NCBI GenBank assembly: GCA_022801815.1
Contig: JAAWTB010000005.1
Location: forward strand, 1 to 32,148
From: Oscillibacter sp.
GTDB taxonomy: Bacteria; Bacillota; Clostridia; Oscillospirales; Oscillospiraceae
Reading direction: 5' to 3'
DNA length: 32,148 nt
Shown here: positions 7,134-15,102 of the stretch, piece after piece
Layout: each line of letters opens with the position of its first letter
Numbering within the stretch: position 1 is the first letter of the stretch
Program-made: the position numbers and the translations under genes
Notes under the pieces: model-generated
What the model was told of the DNA's origin: nothing
What the model saw: the letters and a program-made list of their open reading frames with translations, nothing else
Databases searched by the model: none

Positions 7134-8671
7134 CAGGCTCTTTTTCTGGGAATCAGCAGCATTTGATCCTGTGGGATATCCCCCTCTCCCTCCAGCTGGT
7201 TGGCGGAGAGGATAGCGGCGATGGTCGTGTTATATTTTTTCGCCAAATCCCAGGCGCTTTCCTGTCTTCCAATACACCGCAGAACCAGCGAGGGCGCCCC
7301 TCCCAGATCTTTGGTGGTTTCCGTATCCAGCTTGGCGGCGGAGACACAGACCTTCTTCACCCTGGCTGCCGCCTCTACGTGGAAGTCTACCGGGAAACGA
7401 ACCTCAATGCCGCGATCTCCCAAAGTGCCCTGAACCTCCTCGGCGCAGACGGCTCGGGCAGTAATCCGGCAATCCTCCGGCAGCTCCAGCTGACAGCCGG
7501 CGTCCAGGCTCCGCTCCGCCACCAGTGGTACGCCGCCCTCGTCTAAGTACATGGCCCGAACCGTTACCCCAGCCCGGAGAACCGCCATACTTCCCTCCCG
7601 GCTGACAGACACTGCGCCGCATTTGGCAGAGATGGCCAGAATGGACTCGGCCACTACGCCAATCTCCAGCACCTCCCGCAGGGTTTGGCGGCGGGAAAGG
7701 TTTTCGCAAAAGCCGGTAATGCTCAGTGGCGCAGCCTCGTAGGACATGTCATATGCGGTGGAATACAGATCACTAAGCAGGGTCAGCTCCTGCTCTTCCC
7801 GCAGCAGAGCTGTGGCATGGAGATACAGCGTTACAGCAATCTGCCGGCCCTCCGGATCGTCGCCGTCGATTTGCAGATCCGTGCCTGTCAGCTGCAATTG
7901 CATGCTGGCGGCGGAGCCCTCCACGGCCCCCTCTACCTCCATAATCTGAGAAAACGGTAATTCCGAGGTAACGGAACCGCAGCTGCCGTTATTGTCCCGG
8001 TAGAGCAGACTGATGGAAAAGACGCCTTTGAAAATCAGCTTGCTCCCTACGATTTTCGTCTCCGTGACGGTGCTGGAAACCTGACTGGTCAGCAGCTCCG
8101 CCGCCCCTTCCCGGCCTGGGGAAAGGTTCATTTCTTCTGTAAAGGTAAAATCCTTTTCTGCAATGTGCGTCAGGAGGATAGCATGCTGCTCCTCCTGGCG
8201 TTTTTCCACCTGAAGCTCTGGTTCTGCCTCCGTATCTGAACAAAATACCAAAGGTTTGCGCTGGTAGCCGGTCACATGAGTCACCAGCTTGCAGTGGGTA
8301 AAAATCTTCCGGGGGTTCAGCATGCGAGCCTCCAGAAATTCCGTCTCCGTCTCCACCGTCAAGTGTTGACAGCCTGGCAGAGCCCGGCCGTCACTTTCGG
8401 CAGTAAAGGGGATGGCGAATTCCAGTGTGCGAATGCCGCTCTCCCCGTCAGGGGTATACAGCACCGTAACCCGTAGGGTGCCGGAAAGCTCCGCTTTTCC
8501 ATCCCGCAGCTCCCGGCTGTGTAAATAGACCTTTCCGTCTGTTTGAATGATGCGGGCGATATCGGGGCAATAATCCGGCACAATGGTCTCCGCCGTCTCC
8601 TCCTGGGTTAGGGTCAGCTCCCCGCCCGTGTCATAGGCGTCCAAAGACACTTTTTTCAAATCCAGTTCCAT
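7133..8671 (-). CDS. sipL: SipL-like SPOCS/LysM spore coat protein
   Basis: The 512-residue product has DUF3794 (SPOCS) domains over most of its length, starting with the typical ELTLTQEETAETIVPDYCPD, and a LysM domain at about residues 465-510. This layout matches SipL of Clostridioides difficile, which binds SpoIVA through its LysM domain and is needed to wrap the coat around the forespore. The symbol is assigned by architecture and by proximity to spoIVA and spoVM, so orthology is likely but unproven. ATG 8671 follows GGAAGGAG; the frame continues 20 codons further up without support. A SigE-like promoter lies at 8715-8743. Confidence 0.85.
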   Translation of the reverse strand: MELDLKKVSLDAYDTGGELTLTQEETAETIVPDYCPDIARIIQTDGKVYLHSRELRDGKAELSGTLRVTVLYTPDGESGIRTLEFAIPFTAESDGRALPGCQHLTVETETEFLEARMLNPRKIFTHCKLVTHVTGYQRKPLVFCSDTEAEPELQVEKRQEEQHAILLTHIAEKDFTFTEEMNLSPGREGAAELLTSQVSSTVTETKIVGSKLIFKGVFSISLLYRDNNGSCGSVTSELPFSQIMEVEGAVEGSAASMQLQLTGTDLQIDGDDPEGRQIAVTLYLHATALLREEQELTLLSDLYSTAYDMSYEAAPLSITGFCENLSRRQTLREVLEIGVVAESILAISAKCGAVSVSREGSMAVLRAGVTVRAMYLDEGGVPLVAERSLDAGCQLELPEDCRITARAVCAEEVQGTLGDRGIEVRFPVDFHVEAAARVKKVCVSAAKLDTETTKDLGGAPSLVLRCIGRQESAWDLAKKYNTTIAAILSANQLEGEGDIPQDQMLLIPRKRA

Positions 8672-8714
8672 GAAGAACTCCTTCCTTTCCCGGCAGGCAT
8701 AGAATCCATGTCCT

Positions 8715-8743
8715 ACTCTATGCGCCGCCAAGGCGGAATATGT
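8715..8743 (-). promoter_or_regulatory. SigE-like promoter of the sipL-like gene
   Basis: On the minus strand ACATATT (8743-8737), a 14-base spacer and CATAGAGT (8722-8715) closely match the mother-cell SigE pattern. The -35 box overlaps the end of spoVM, so this gene can be transcribed on its own as well as by read-through from spoVM. Confidence 0.6.
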
Positions 8744-8744
8744 T

Positions 8745-8813
8745 TCAGACCTTAAAAATCTTCTTCAGAATACCCCGGAGCATTTTAGGGGACTTCCATA
8801 CCACGATATTCAT
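8745..8813 (-). CDS. spoVM: SpoVM, 22-residue amphipathic coat-anchoring peptide
   Basis: A 22-codon gene with a strong AGGAGG ribosome site starts at ATG 8813 and begins MNIVVWKSPKMLRG. Aligned with the 26-residue B. subtilis SpoVM (as I recall it), Lys7, Pro9, Lys10, Leu12, Gly14 and Ile15 fall at the same positions. SpoVM is an amphipathic helix that recognises the curved forespore membrane and recruits SpoIVA. Position supports the call: in B. subtilis spoVM lies just downstream of the prpC-prkC-rsgA block, as here. The C-terminus is about four residues shorter than in B. subtilis, and position 6 is Trp. It follows the 67-codon gene by 20 bases and is likely co-transcribed with it. Confidence 0.88.
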   Translation of the reverse strand: MNIVVWKSPKMLRGILKKIFKV

Positions 8814-8833
8814 AAGACGCCTCCTCTCAGTTC

Positions 8834-9037
8834 TCAACGCCGACAGCAGGCGCAGCCGCAGCCGATCAGTAGAAATGCAACCAGGAACATCAATACCCCC
8901 ACCGGGAACACGGCGGCAATCAAAATTCCTGCGCCCAGGGCCACGGCGAACAAGCCCAGCAGACGAATTCCCCCGCCGCCTCCGTTTCCGCAGCCCCAAT
9001 TTCCAAAGCCTCCAACGCCCCCATTTCTACAGTTCAT
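8834..9037 (-). CDS. Small Gly/Cys-rich membrane protein upstream of spoVM, unknown function
   Basis: The 67-residue product has a Gly/Asn-rich, Cys-containing head (residues 1-23), one or two hydrophobic segments (about 26-60, with a Gly-Pro-type break at FPVGVL) and a tail GCGCACCRR. ATG 9037 lies 8 bases after AAAGGAGG, strong evidence that it is translated. It is followed 20 bases later by spoVM and preceded by a mother-cell-type promoter candidate, so a sporulation role, perhaps in the forespore outer membrane or coat, is a reasonable inference. I do not recognise the family. Confidence 0.7.
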   Translation of the reverse strand: MNCRNGGVGGFGNWGCGNGGGGGIRLLGLFAVALGAGILIAAVFPVGVLMFLVAFLLIGCGCACCRR

Positions 9038-9060
9038 TGCGTCACGCCTCCTTTCCTTCC

Positions 9061-9089
9061 AGTATATACGGAAGGGCCGTCCAAGGTGT
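9061..9089 (-). promoter_or_regulatory. Mother-cell-type promoter candidate before the 67-codon gene and spoVM
   Basis: On the minus strand ACACCTT (9089-9083), a 14-base spacer and TATATACT (9068-9061) resemble the two better SigE-like promoters in the window, with the same spacing. It lies between the rsgA terminator and the 67-codon gene, where a new promoter is needed. SigK would be an alternative reader. Confidence 0.4.
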
Positions 9090-9090
9090 G

Positions 9091-9120
9091 AAAACCCCCG
9101 CCTCAAACCGGAGGCGGGGG
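9091..9120 (-). terminator. Terminator after rsgA, end of the 18-gene array
   Basis: CCCCCGCCTC (9095-9104) and GAGGCGGGGG (9111-9120) form a perfect 10-bp stem; on the minus strand it is followed by TTTT (9094-9091). It begins one base after the rsgA stop codon. Confidence 0.8.
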
Positions 9121-9121
9121 G

Positions 9122-10003
9122 TCACTTTTTTTCCTGCCAATCCCGAAGAGGCTTCAGCTCCTCCCAAAGGCGCAGATAGCTGTCATGCCGGCTTTGCTGA
9201 ATATCTCCCCGACGGAGAGCCTCCAGCACGGCGCAGCCCTTCTCCCGCGTGTGGCTGCACCCCACAAAGCGGCACTGGTCCAGATAGGGCGCGAACTCCA
9301 AAAAGGTCTCCGGCAGACGGCGTTTCAGCTCCAGGTCCAGCTCCGCTCCGTCGAAAGAGGAAAAACCGGGAGTGTCCACCACCTCCGCCCCGCAGGAAAG
9401 GCGGTGCAATTCCACATGACGGGTGGTATGCCGTCCTCTTCCCAAGGCCATGCTGACCTCGCCCACCTGCAAGTGAAAATCTGGCTCCAACGCGTTTAAA
9501 ATGCTGGATTTTCCTACGCCGGAATTGCCTGTAAAGGCAGAGAGCTTTCCAGATATCAGGAGCTTTAAATCTTCCATTCCCTCCCCGGTCTCCGCACTGA
9601 TCCGCAGAGTTGCAAATCCAGAGGCACTATAAACATCATAGAGGATATCCGCCGGGTCCAGGTCACACTTGTTCAGCAGCACAACCACCCGGCATTCCTT
9701 CAGCGCCGCAATGGCGGACACCCGGTCTATAAGAAACGGGTCTGTTTTGGGAACAGCGGCAGAGGCGATGACCACCAGCTGGTCGATGTTGGCTACAGCG
9801 GGCCGGGAAAAAGCATTTTGCCGGGGCAAAACCTTCTCCACAACTCCTTCGCCGCCGCCTAGCTCCCGAATCTCCACCCGGTCCCCCACCAGGGGGGAAA
9901 TTCCTTCTTTCCGGAATTTCCCCCTGGCCCGGCATCGCAGGATCACTTCGCCGGTATTCACGTAGTAGAAGCCGCTGAGGGCCTTTTGAATGCGTCCTGT
10001 CAT
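9122..10003 (-). CDS. rsgA: Ribosome small-subunit-dependent GTPase A
   Basis: RsgA (CpgA in B. subtilis) is a circularly permuted GTPase that assists late 30S subunit assembly. The 293-residue product shows the permuted motif order NKCD (111-114), GNSGVGKSS (159-167), DTPG (210-213), then the zinc-binding Cys244, Cys249, His251 and Cys257. ATG 10003 gives the normal N-terminus and lies one base after the prkC stop, so translation is probably coupled; no strong ribosome site is visible. The PrkC kinase encoded just upstream is known to phosphorylate this GTPase in B. subtilis, which fits the pairing. Confidence 0.95.
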   Translation of the reverse strand: MTGRIQKALSGFYYVNTGEVILRCRARGKFRKEGISPLVGDRVEIRELGGGEGVVEKVLPRQNAFSRPAVANIDQLVVIASAAVPKTDPFLIDRVSAIAALKECRVVVLLNKCDLDPADILYDVYSASGFATLRISAETGEGMEDLKLLISGKLSAFTGNSGVGKSSILNALEPDFHLQVGEVSMALGRGRHTTRHVELHRLSCGAEVVDTPGFSSFDGAELDLELKRRLPETFLEFAPYLDQCRFVGCSHTREKGCAVLEALRRGDIQQSRHDSYLRLWEELKPLRDWQEKK

Positions 10004-10004
10004 A

Positions 10005-12008
10005 TCAGCTGAACTGCACTTCCTGTATCTGGCTCTGATCCAGTATGCCGTCAAAGTAAACCTTCACGGTCTGGATGCCGGAACCTTTCAGCGGAGGATT
10101 TGTATAGACGGTTCCGTCGGCTGTGCTGACGCGCTCAGCAAACTGCGGGTTCTCCTCATCCCCCACATAGACCTCCACCAGAACCGTTGTGCGGTCATCC
10201 TGGGGCAGTGTGATGGTAATTCCCACCTCGTGGACGGTGATGCCCTTGCTGACCTTGAATTGGATGGTGTCCCATTCGCTTACCGTTGTAAGGGGCTCCA
10301 GACTCTGCCAGATTACGCTGTTGGGCTCGGCTTCGCTTTCCACGTATTCGATATCGGCAGGGGTGCAAGTCAGGTGCAGAGAATCCAGTAAGGACCGCAA
10401 CACCGCGTCAATCTGCATGCCGACGAAGTTGGACACCACCACCGGCTTTTGCTCCGGGCCCTTGCTGATAATCAGACGGATAATGTCGCCGTCTTTCAGC
10501 TCCTCATGTTCAGCGGGCTCGCTTCGGATAATATAGCCCTCGTTTACCTCGTCGCTGAACTCCATCGCGGCCTCGTCGGCAATAATTTCCAGATTGTATT
10601 TCTCCTTCAGGCTTTTCAGAAGGACATTGGCCTGAGCCACGGTCTTGTTGGTCACGTCCAGCATCTCGCCGGTATCCTCTCCGGCGCTGAGCCAGACCTC
10701 AATGAGCAGGTTGCCGCCCTTGCGGTGCTCTCCCTCTGCCGGACTCTGCCGGGCAATGGTCCCTATAGGGTAATCCTCGCTGAACTCACTTTTCTCATTG
10801 ACCTTTAAGGTGAAAATATCCCTCACGCTGTCCAGATTGGCAGCCTGTTCCGGCGTGTAGCCCAGTACCGAGGGTACCACATAGGTCTGGGGTACTTCCT
10901 GCTGCTGTTCAAAGGACTCCGTGACCATTTTAAACAGTACCGCTGCCAGAGCCAGAGCCAGCACGATGGCCACGCCTATCAGCACCTTCACCCCGGCGCC
11001 TCCGCCGCCCTGCCTGAGCGGCTCGTAGTCGTCCTCATAATCCCGGCGGCGCTCTCGGGGCCTTTCCCGCTCCCGGCCCTTGGGGGTGGGATGGAGGGTC
11101 TGGTCGTAGGTGCGGATAGGCTGGGTGGGTTCCGCCGGCTCTTCCGGTCGGAGATCCACCATGGTAAAGTCCAGATTGATGTTGGGATTTTTCCGAAAAT
11201 CCTCCAGATCCACGATCATAGCGTCGGCGGAGGCGTAACGCCGGCTCAAGTCCGGCGTCATGGCCTTCATGCAGATCAGCTCCAGTTGGGCCGGAATCTC
11301 CGGATTCAGCTCCCGAGGGGGCAGGGGCACGGCGCTGAGATGCTGGATGGCCACGGACACGGCGGAATCCCCTTCAAAGGGCAGCCGCCCGGTAAGCATT
11401 TCGTACAGGACCACGCCGGAAGAGTAAATGTCGCTTCGGGCGTCGGTCCGCTCTCCTCTCGCCTGTTCCGGCGAAATATAGTGAACGGAACCCAGGGCCT
11501 CCTGCGTCAGGGTCTGTGCGGAGTTCTCCAAACAGGCGATGCCGAAATCGGCCACCTTCACGCTGCCGTCCCGGAGCACCATGACGTTTTGCGGCTTGAT
11601 ATCCCGGTGGACAATGCCCCGGCTGTGGGCGTGGCTGAGACCCCGCATGATCTGGGTAATAAAGTGCAAAGACTCCCGCCAGTTCAGCTGGCCCCGTTTT
11701 TCCATATACTGCTTCAGCGTGATGCCGTCAATAAGCTCCATGACGATATATTCCGTATCCCCGCCCCGGCTCACGTCGTAGACCGACACGATATTGGGGT
11801 GGGACAGCTGGGCCACAGCCTGGGACTCCGCGTTAAACCGGCGGCGGAAATCCTCATCCTGGGCCAGATCGCTTTTCAATATTTTTAACGCCACAAGGCG
11901 GTTCAGCCGGTGGCACTTGGCCTTGTAGACCACCGCCATGCCTCCGGTGCCGATGCGCTCCAAAATTTCATAGCGGTTATCCAGCATTTTTCCAATGTAC
12001 TGATCCAT
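10005..12008 (-). CDS. prkC: Membrane Ser/Thr protein kinase with PASTA repeats
   Basis: The 667-residue product has a Hanks-type kinase domain (residues about 12-270; glycine loop GTGGMAVV, catalytic lysine in ALKILK, HRDIKPQN, DFG, and APE-like SPEQARG), a basic linker, one membrane helix near residues 337-362, and three extracellular PASTA repeats with a further C-terminal module. PASTA domains bind muropeptides, so the kinase links cell-wall state to phosphorylation of targets that in Bacillus include a germination response and RsgA. GGAAGGAGGA precedes the ATG. The cognate phosphatase gene lies 15 bases upstream. Confidence 0.97.
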   Translation of the reverse strand: MDQYIGKMLDNRYEILERIGTGGMAVVYKAKCHRLNRLVALKILKSDLAQDEDFRRRFNAESQAVAQLSHPNIVSVYDVSRGGDTEYIVMELIDGITLKQYMEKRGQLNWRESLHFITQIMRGLSHAHSRGIVHRDIKPQNVMVLRDGSVKVADFGIACLENSAQTLTQEALGSVHYISPEQARGERTDARSDIYSSGVVLYEMLTGRLPFEGDSAVSVAIQHLSAVPLPPRELNPEIPAQLELICMKAMTPDLSRRYASADAMIVDLEDFRKNPNINLDFTMVDLRPEEPAEPTQPIRTYDQTLHPTPKGRERERPRERRRDYEDDYEPLRQGGGGAGVKVLIGVAIVLALALAAVLFKMVTESFEQQQEVPQTYVVPSVLGYTPEQAANLDSVRDIFTLKVNEKSEFSEDYPIGTIARQSPAEGEHRKGGNLLIEVWLSAGEDTGEMLDVTNKTVAQANVLLKSLKEKYNLEIIADEAAMEFSDEVNEGYIIRSEPAEHEELKDGDIIRLIISKGPEQKPVVVSNFVGMQIDAVLRSLLDSLHLTCTPADIEYVESEAEPNSVIWQSLEPLTTVSEWDTIQFKVSKGITVHEVGITITLPQDDRTTVLVEVYVGDEENPQFAERVSTADGTVYTNPPLKGSGIQTVKVYFDGILDQSQIQEVQFS

Positions 12009-12023
12009 TCGGCTCCTCCTTCC

Positions 12024-12755
12024 TTAGAGTTTCTTTGCCAGGACAACGGTTACATTGTCCGATGCGCCCCGGCTTTTGGAGATGGCCAGCAGACGTTCCA
12101 TGCAGGTGTTCGTATCGCCGTGGAGGACCTCCTGCATGATTTCCTCGTCTGTCACCGTGTTCACCAGCCCGTCGGTACACAGCAGAAGAAACTCCCCCGG
12201 AAAAAGCTGACAGGTATAACAGTCGCACTCCGGGTCCACGTCCGGGCCCAGGGCCCGTGTGATGAGGTTGCGGTTAGGATGGTGCCGGGCTTCCTCGGCG
12301 GTGATGTCCCCCCGCTCTACCATATGTTCTACCAGAGAGTGGTCCCGAGTCACCTGGAGAATACGCTCCCTGTTGATATGATAGGCCCGGCTGTCCCCCA
12401 CGTTGGCGATGACCACGCCGCCGTCAAACGAGACAGCGGAAACCAACGTGGTCCCCATGTTGCGGTATTCCTCCGAGGTTCTGGCGGCCTCCCGCACGGC
12501 ACGGTTGGCCAAAGCCACAGCCACCACGGAGACCTCCCGTAGCCGGTCCGGCTTTGCCTCCGGCGAAAGACGCTTTTCCATCTCCGCAGAAAAAGTGTCC
12601 ACAGCGATACGGCTGGCCAGCCGCCCGCCGGCGGCCCCGCCCATCCCGTCGCAGACTACGCAGATCGTGTGACCAAAGGCCGTTTTCACCGCATAGGCAT
12701 CCTGATTCTCTTTACGGACGAGGCCGGTGTCGGACATACTCCATAGGTTCATCAT
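12024..12755 (-). CDS. prpC: PP2C-type Ser/Thr phosphatase (Stp1/PrpC family)
   Basis: The 243-residue product has the metal-binding PP2C motifs: SDTGLVRKENQDA near the N-terminus, CDGMGGAAGG, NVGDSRAY, and LCTDGLVN. It is expected to reverse phosphorylation by the kinase encoded next. Its ATG overlaps the rlmN stop codon (ATGA). A second ATG lies directly after the first, so the exact start may be one codon later. Confidence 0.96.
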   Translation of the reverse strand: MMNLWSMSDTGLVRKENQDAYAVKTAFGHTICVVCDGMGGAAGGRLASRIAVDTFSAEMEKRLSPEAKPDRLREVSVVAVALANRAVREAARTSEEYRNMGTTLVSAVSFDGGVVIANVGDSRAYHINRERILQVTRDHSLVEHMVERGDITAEEARHHPNRNLITRALGPDVDPECDCYTCQLFPGEFLLLCTDGLVNTVTDEEIMQEVLHGDTNTCMERLLAISKSRGASDNVTVVLAKKL

Positions 12756-13783
12756 TGGGAATCCTCCCCTTTCTCTGCCTTTCTGCGGAGCTGTCCGCAG
12801 GCGGCGTCTATATCTCCACCCAGGCTTCGCCGCACGGTGGCGGTGAGGCCGTGAGATTTCAGACGTTTTTGAAACGCCCGCATCCGGCGGGAGGGCCGGA
12901 AGGGGCTTTCCGCCACGTCGTTCAGCGGAATCAGGTTTACGTGGCCGGGCATTCCCCGCAGCCGTTTGGCGATGAGGTCCGCCTGCCAGTCCTGGTCGTT
13001 CACGCCGTCGATCATGGCGTACTCAAAGGAGATCCGCCGCCCGGTCTTTTCAAAATAATCGTGACAGGCGGCAAACAGCTCCTCCACGCTGTAAGCCCGG
13101 TTGACGGGCATCAGCCGGGACCGGGTTTCCCCGTCCGGCGCATGGAGGGAAACAGACAGCGTCAATTGCAGTCCCAGCTCCGCCAGGCGGCGGATACCGG
13201 GCAGAACGCCGCAGGTGGACAGGGAGATGTGCCGCATCCCGATGTTCAGTCCGTCAGGGTGGTTCACAATCTCCAGAAATTTCAGCACGGCGTCCAGGTT
13301 GTCCATGGGCTCACCGATGCCCATCAGCACAATATTGGAAATGGGAGCCCCGGAGTCCTTTCCGGTGAATACCACTTGGTCCAACAGCTCTCCCGGAGTC
13401 AGGTCCCGGACCTTCCCGGCGATGGTGGACGCGCAAAAGGCGCAGCCCATCCGGCAACCCACCTGGGAGGAGATGCAGACGGTATTTCCGTGGCGGTAAC
13501 GCATCAGCACGGACTCGATGCAGTTGCCGTCCGCCAGCTCCCAGAGATATTTGATGGTACCGTCTTTGGCCGACACCTGTTTACGGGCGGCTTTGGGGAC
13601 AGTCAGGACACAGGCCTCCCGCAGCCGCTCCCGTAAAGACAGGGGCAGGTTGGACATTTCGTCAAAGGAGGCCGCGCCCCGGCTGAGCCAGGAAAAAACC
13701 TGCTTTCCCCGGAAAGCGGGCTCCCCCAACTCCTGGAGGAAGTCCCGCAGTTCCGGCAGGGTCATGGATTTGATATCGGTCAT
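12752..13783 (-). CDS. rlmN: 23S rRNA (adenine2503-C2)/tRNA methyltransferase, radical SAM
   Basis: RlmN methylates A2503 of 23S rRNA and A37 of some tRNAs. The 343-residue product carries the radical-SAM cluster Cys110, Cys114 and Cys117 (CRMGCAFC), a GIGEPMDN block, and a C-terminal RRS.GGDIDAACGQL with the second catalytic Cys. The frame is open to a TTG at 13795 that overlaps the rsmB stop, but ATG 13783, with GAGG seven to eight bases upstream, gives the usual N-terminus MTDIKSMTLPEL. Confidence 0.96.
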   Translation of the reverse strand: MTDIKSMTLPELRDFLQELGEPAFRGKQVFSWLSRGAASFDEMSNLPLSLRERLREACVLTVPKAARKQVSAKDGTIKYLWELADGNCIESVLMRYRHGNTVCISSQVGCRMGCAFCASTIAGKVRDLTPGELLDQVVFTGKDSGAPISNIVLMGIGEPMDNLDAVLKFLEIVNHPDGLNIGMRHISLSTCGVLPGIRRLAELGLQLTLSVSLHAPDGETRSRLMPVNRAYSVEELFAACHDYFEKTGRRISFEYAMIDGVNDQDWQADLIAKRLRGMPGHVNLIPLNDVAESPFRPSRRMRAFQKRLKSHGLTATVRRSLGGDIDAACGQLRRKAEKGEDSQ

Positions 13784-13791
13784 GATTCGCC

Positions 13792-15102
13792 TCAAACGCG
13801 CCGCGTCATGCGGCAGATGTAAAAGCCGTCGGTTTCGTGGAGGTGGGGCCAGAGGGTGATCTGTCCCTCGGCTTGTCCTATGGGCTCCGGCAGGAAAAAC
13901 CTTTCCCGGGAAAACTCCGGATGGGTCCCCAGGAACGCGCCCGTCACTACCTCATTTTCCTCCGGCAGGATGGTGCAAGTCGCATACAACAGGGTTCCGC
14001 CGGGGCGGACATAGTGGGCGGCGTTTTCCAAAATGGCGCTTTGGACCACCGGCAGGGTGAACAGGCTGTCCGCCCTTTTCCGCCGGATGTCCGGCTTCTT
14101 GCGGAGGATGCCCAGCCCGGAGCAGGGTGCGTCCACCAGCACCAAATCAAAGGCGTCCCGCCACTCCTCCCGGAAGATCCGGCCGTCGGCGGCCTCTGTG
14201 CGGATGGAGGACAGGCCCAGCCGGGCCGCGCCCGCCTGGATGCGCCGGAGCTTGTTCTCATGAAGGTCGCAGGAAACAATTTCTCCTTTGTCCCCCCTGG
14301 CAATGGCAGCGGCGAAGGATTTTCCGCCGGGAGCGGCGCACACGTCCAGCACCCGGCTGCCAAGCCCCGCCGCCAGCGCCGCCAGCCGGGCCGCCGGGTC
14401 TTGAATGTAAAGGAAACCGTCCCGGAATGCCTTTAGGCGTTCCAGGTTCCCGGTACCCTGCAGCAGCAGGCAGTCCGGAAGCCAAGGATGCTTTTCCACC
14501 CGGACGCCCTCGGCCTCCAGGGATGCCGCTGCTTCCTCCGCGGAGCAGCGGCAGGTGTTGACCTGGGCTGCGGTGGGGGGCTGACGGTTGTTGCTGCGTA
14601 GAAACGCCTCTGTCCCCTCCCGGCCCAGCAGAGCCAGAAGCCGCTTCACCAGCCATTTTGGATGACTGTAGCGAATGGAGAGGTATTTCGCCTCATCCCG
14701 GCTGGGAATGGCGGGCAGGGCCTCCTTCTCCCGGCAGAGCCGCCGGAGAACGGCGTTGACCAGGCCCGCTGCCTGTCCTCTTCCCGCCTCCTTGACCAGC
14801 TCCACCGACGTGTGAACGGCGGCGTTGTCCGGTACCCGGTCCAGGAAGAGAATTTGATAGGCCCCCATCCGCAAAATGTCCGCCAGAGGCGGCTGGAGAT
14901 GGTCCAGCTTCTGGGAGCAGAAGCCGGAGAGATAAAAGTCCAGTAGCGTCTCGTTTTGAATCACGCCGTAGACAATCCGGCTGCACAGCCCCGCGTCGGC
15001 GGGAGAAAGGCCCTTTAAATGCGTGTTCAGCGCGGCGTCCGCCCAGGCTCCCCGCACGCGGCAGGCAGTCAGGATGGCCAGCGCCTCTTTCCGGGCGCTC
15101 AT
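13792..15102 (-). CDS. rsmB: 16S rRNA (cytosine967-C5)-methyltransferase
   Basis: The 436-residue product has an N-terminal NusB-like RNA-binding domain (residues about 1-130) and a Rossmann methyltransferase domain with the SAM block DVCAAPGGKS, VDAPCSGLG (motif IV with the catalytic Cys region) and YATCTILPEENE with the second conserved Cys. Length and order match the RsmB/Sun family. Its ATG overlaps the stop of the zinc peptidase gene by four bases. Confidence 0.95.
   Translation of the reverse strand: MSARKEALAILTACRVRGAWADAALNTHLKGLSPADAGLCSRIVYGVIQNETLLDFYLSGFCSQKLDHLQPPLADILRMGAYQILFLDRVPDNAAVHTSVELVKEAGRGQAAGLVNAVLRRLCREKEALPAIPSRDEAKYLSIRYSHPKWLVKRLLALLGREGTEAFLRSNNRQPPTAAQVNTCRCSAEEAAASLEAEGVRVEKHPWLPDCLLLQGTGNLERLKAFRDGFLYIQDPAARLAALAAGLGSRVLDVCAAPGGKSFAAAIARGDKGEIVSCDLHENKLRRIQAGAARLGLSSIRTEAADGRIFREEWRDAFDLVLVDAPCSGLGILRKKPDIRRKRADSLFTLPVVQSAILENAAHYVRPGGTLLYATCTILPEENEVVTGAFLGTHPEFSRERFFLPEPIGQAEGQITLWPHLHETDGFYICRMTRRV

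Noticed and set aside
8740-9456. 238-codon plus-strand frame across spoVM, the 67-codon gene and rsgA
   Set aside because: It crosses the terminator at 9091-9120, has no ribosome site, and the Pro/Arg-rich translation is typical of non-coding GC-rich DNA.
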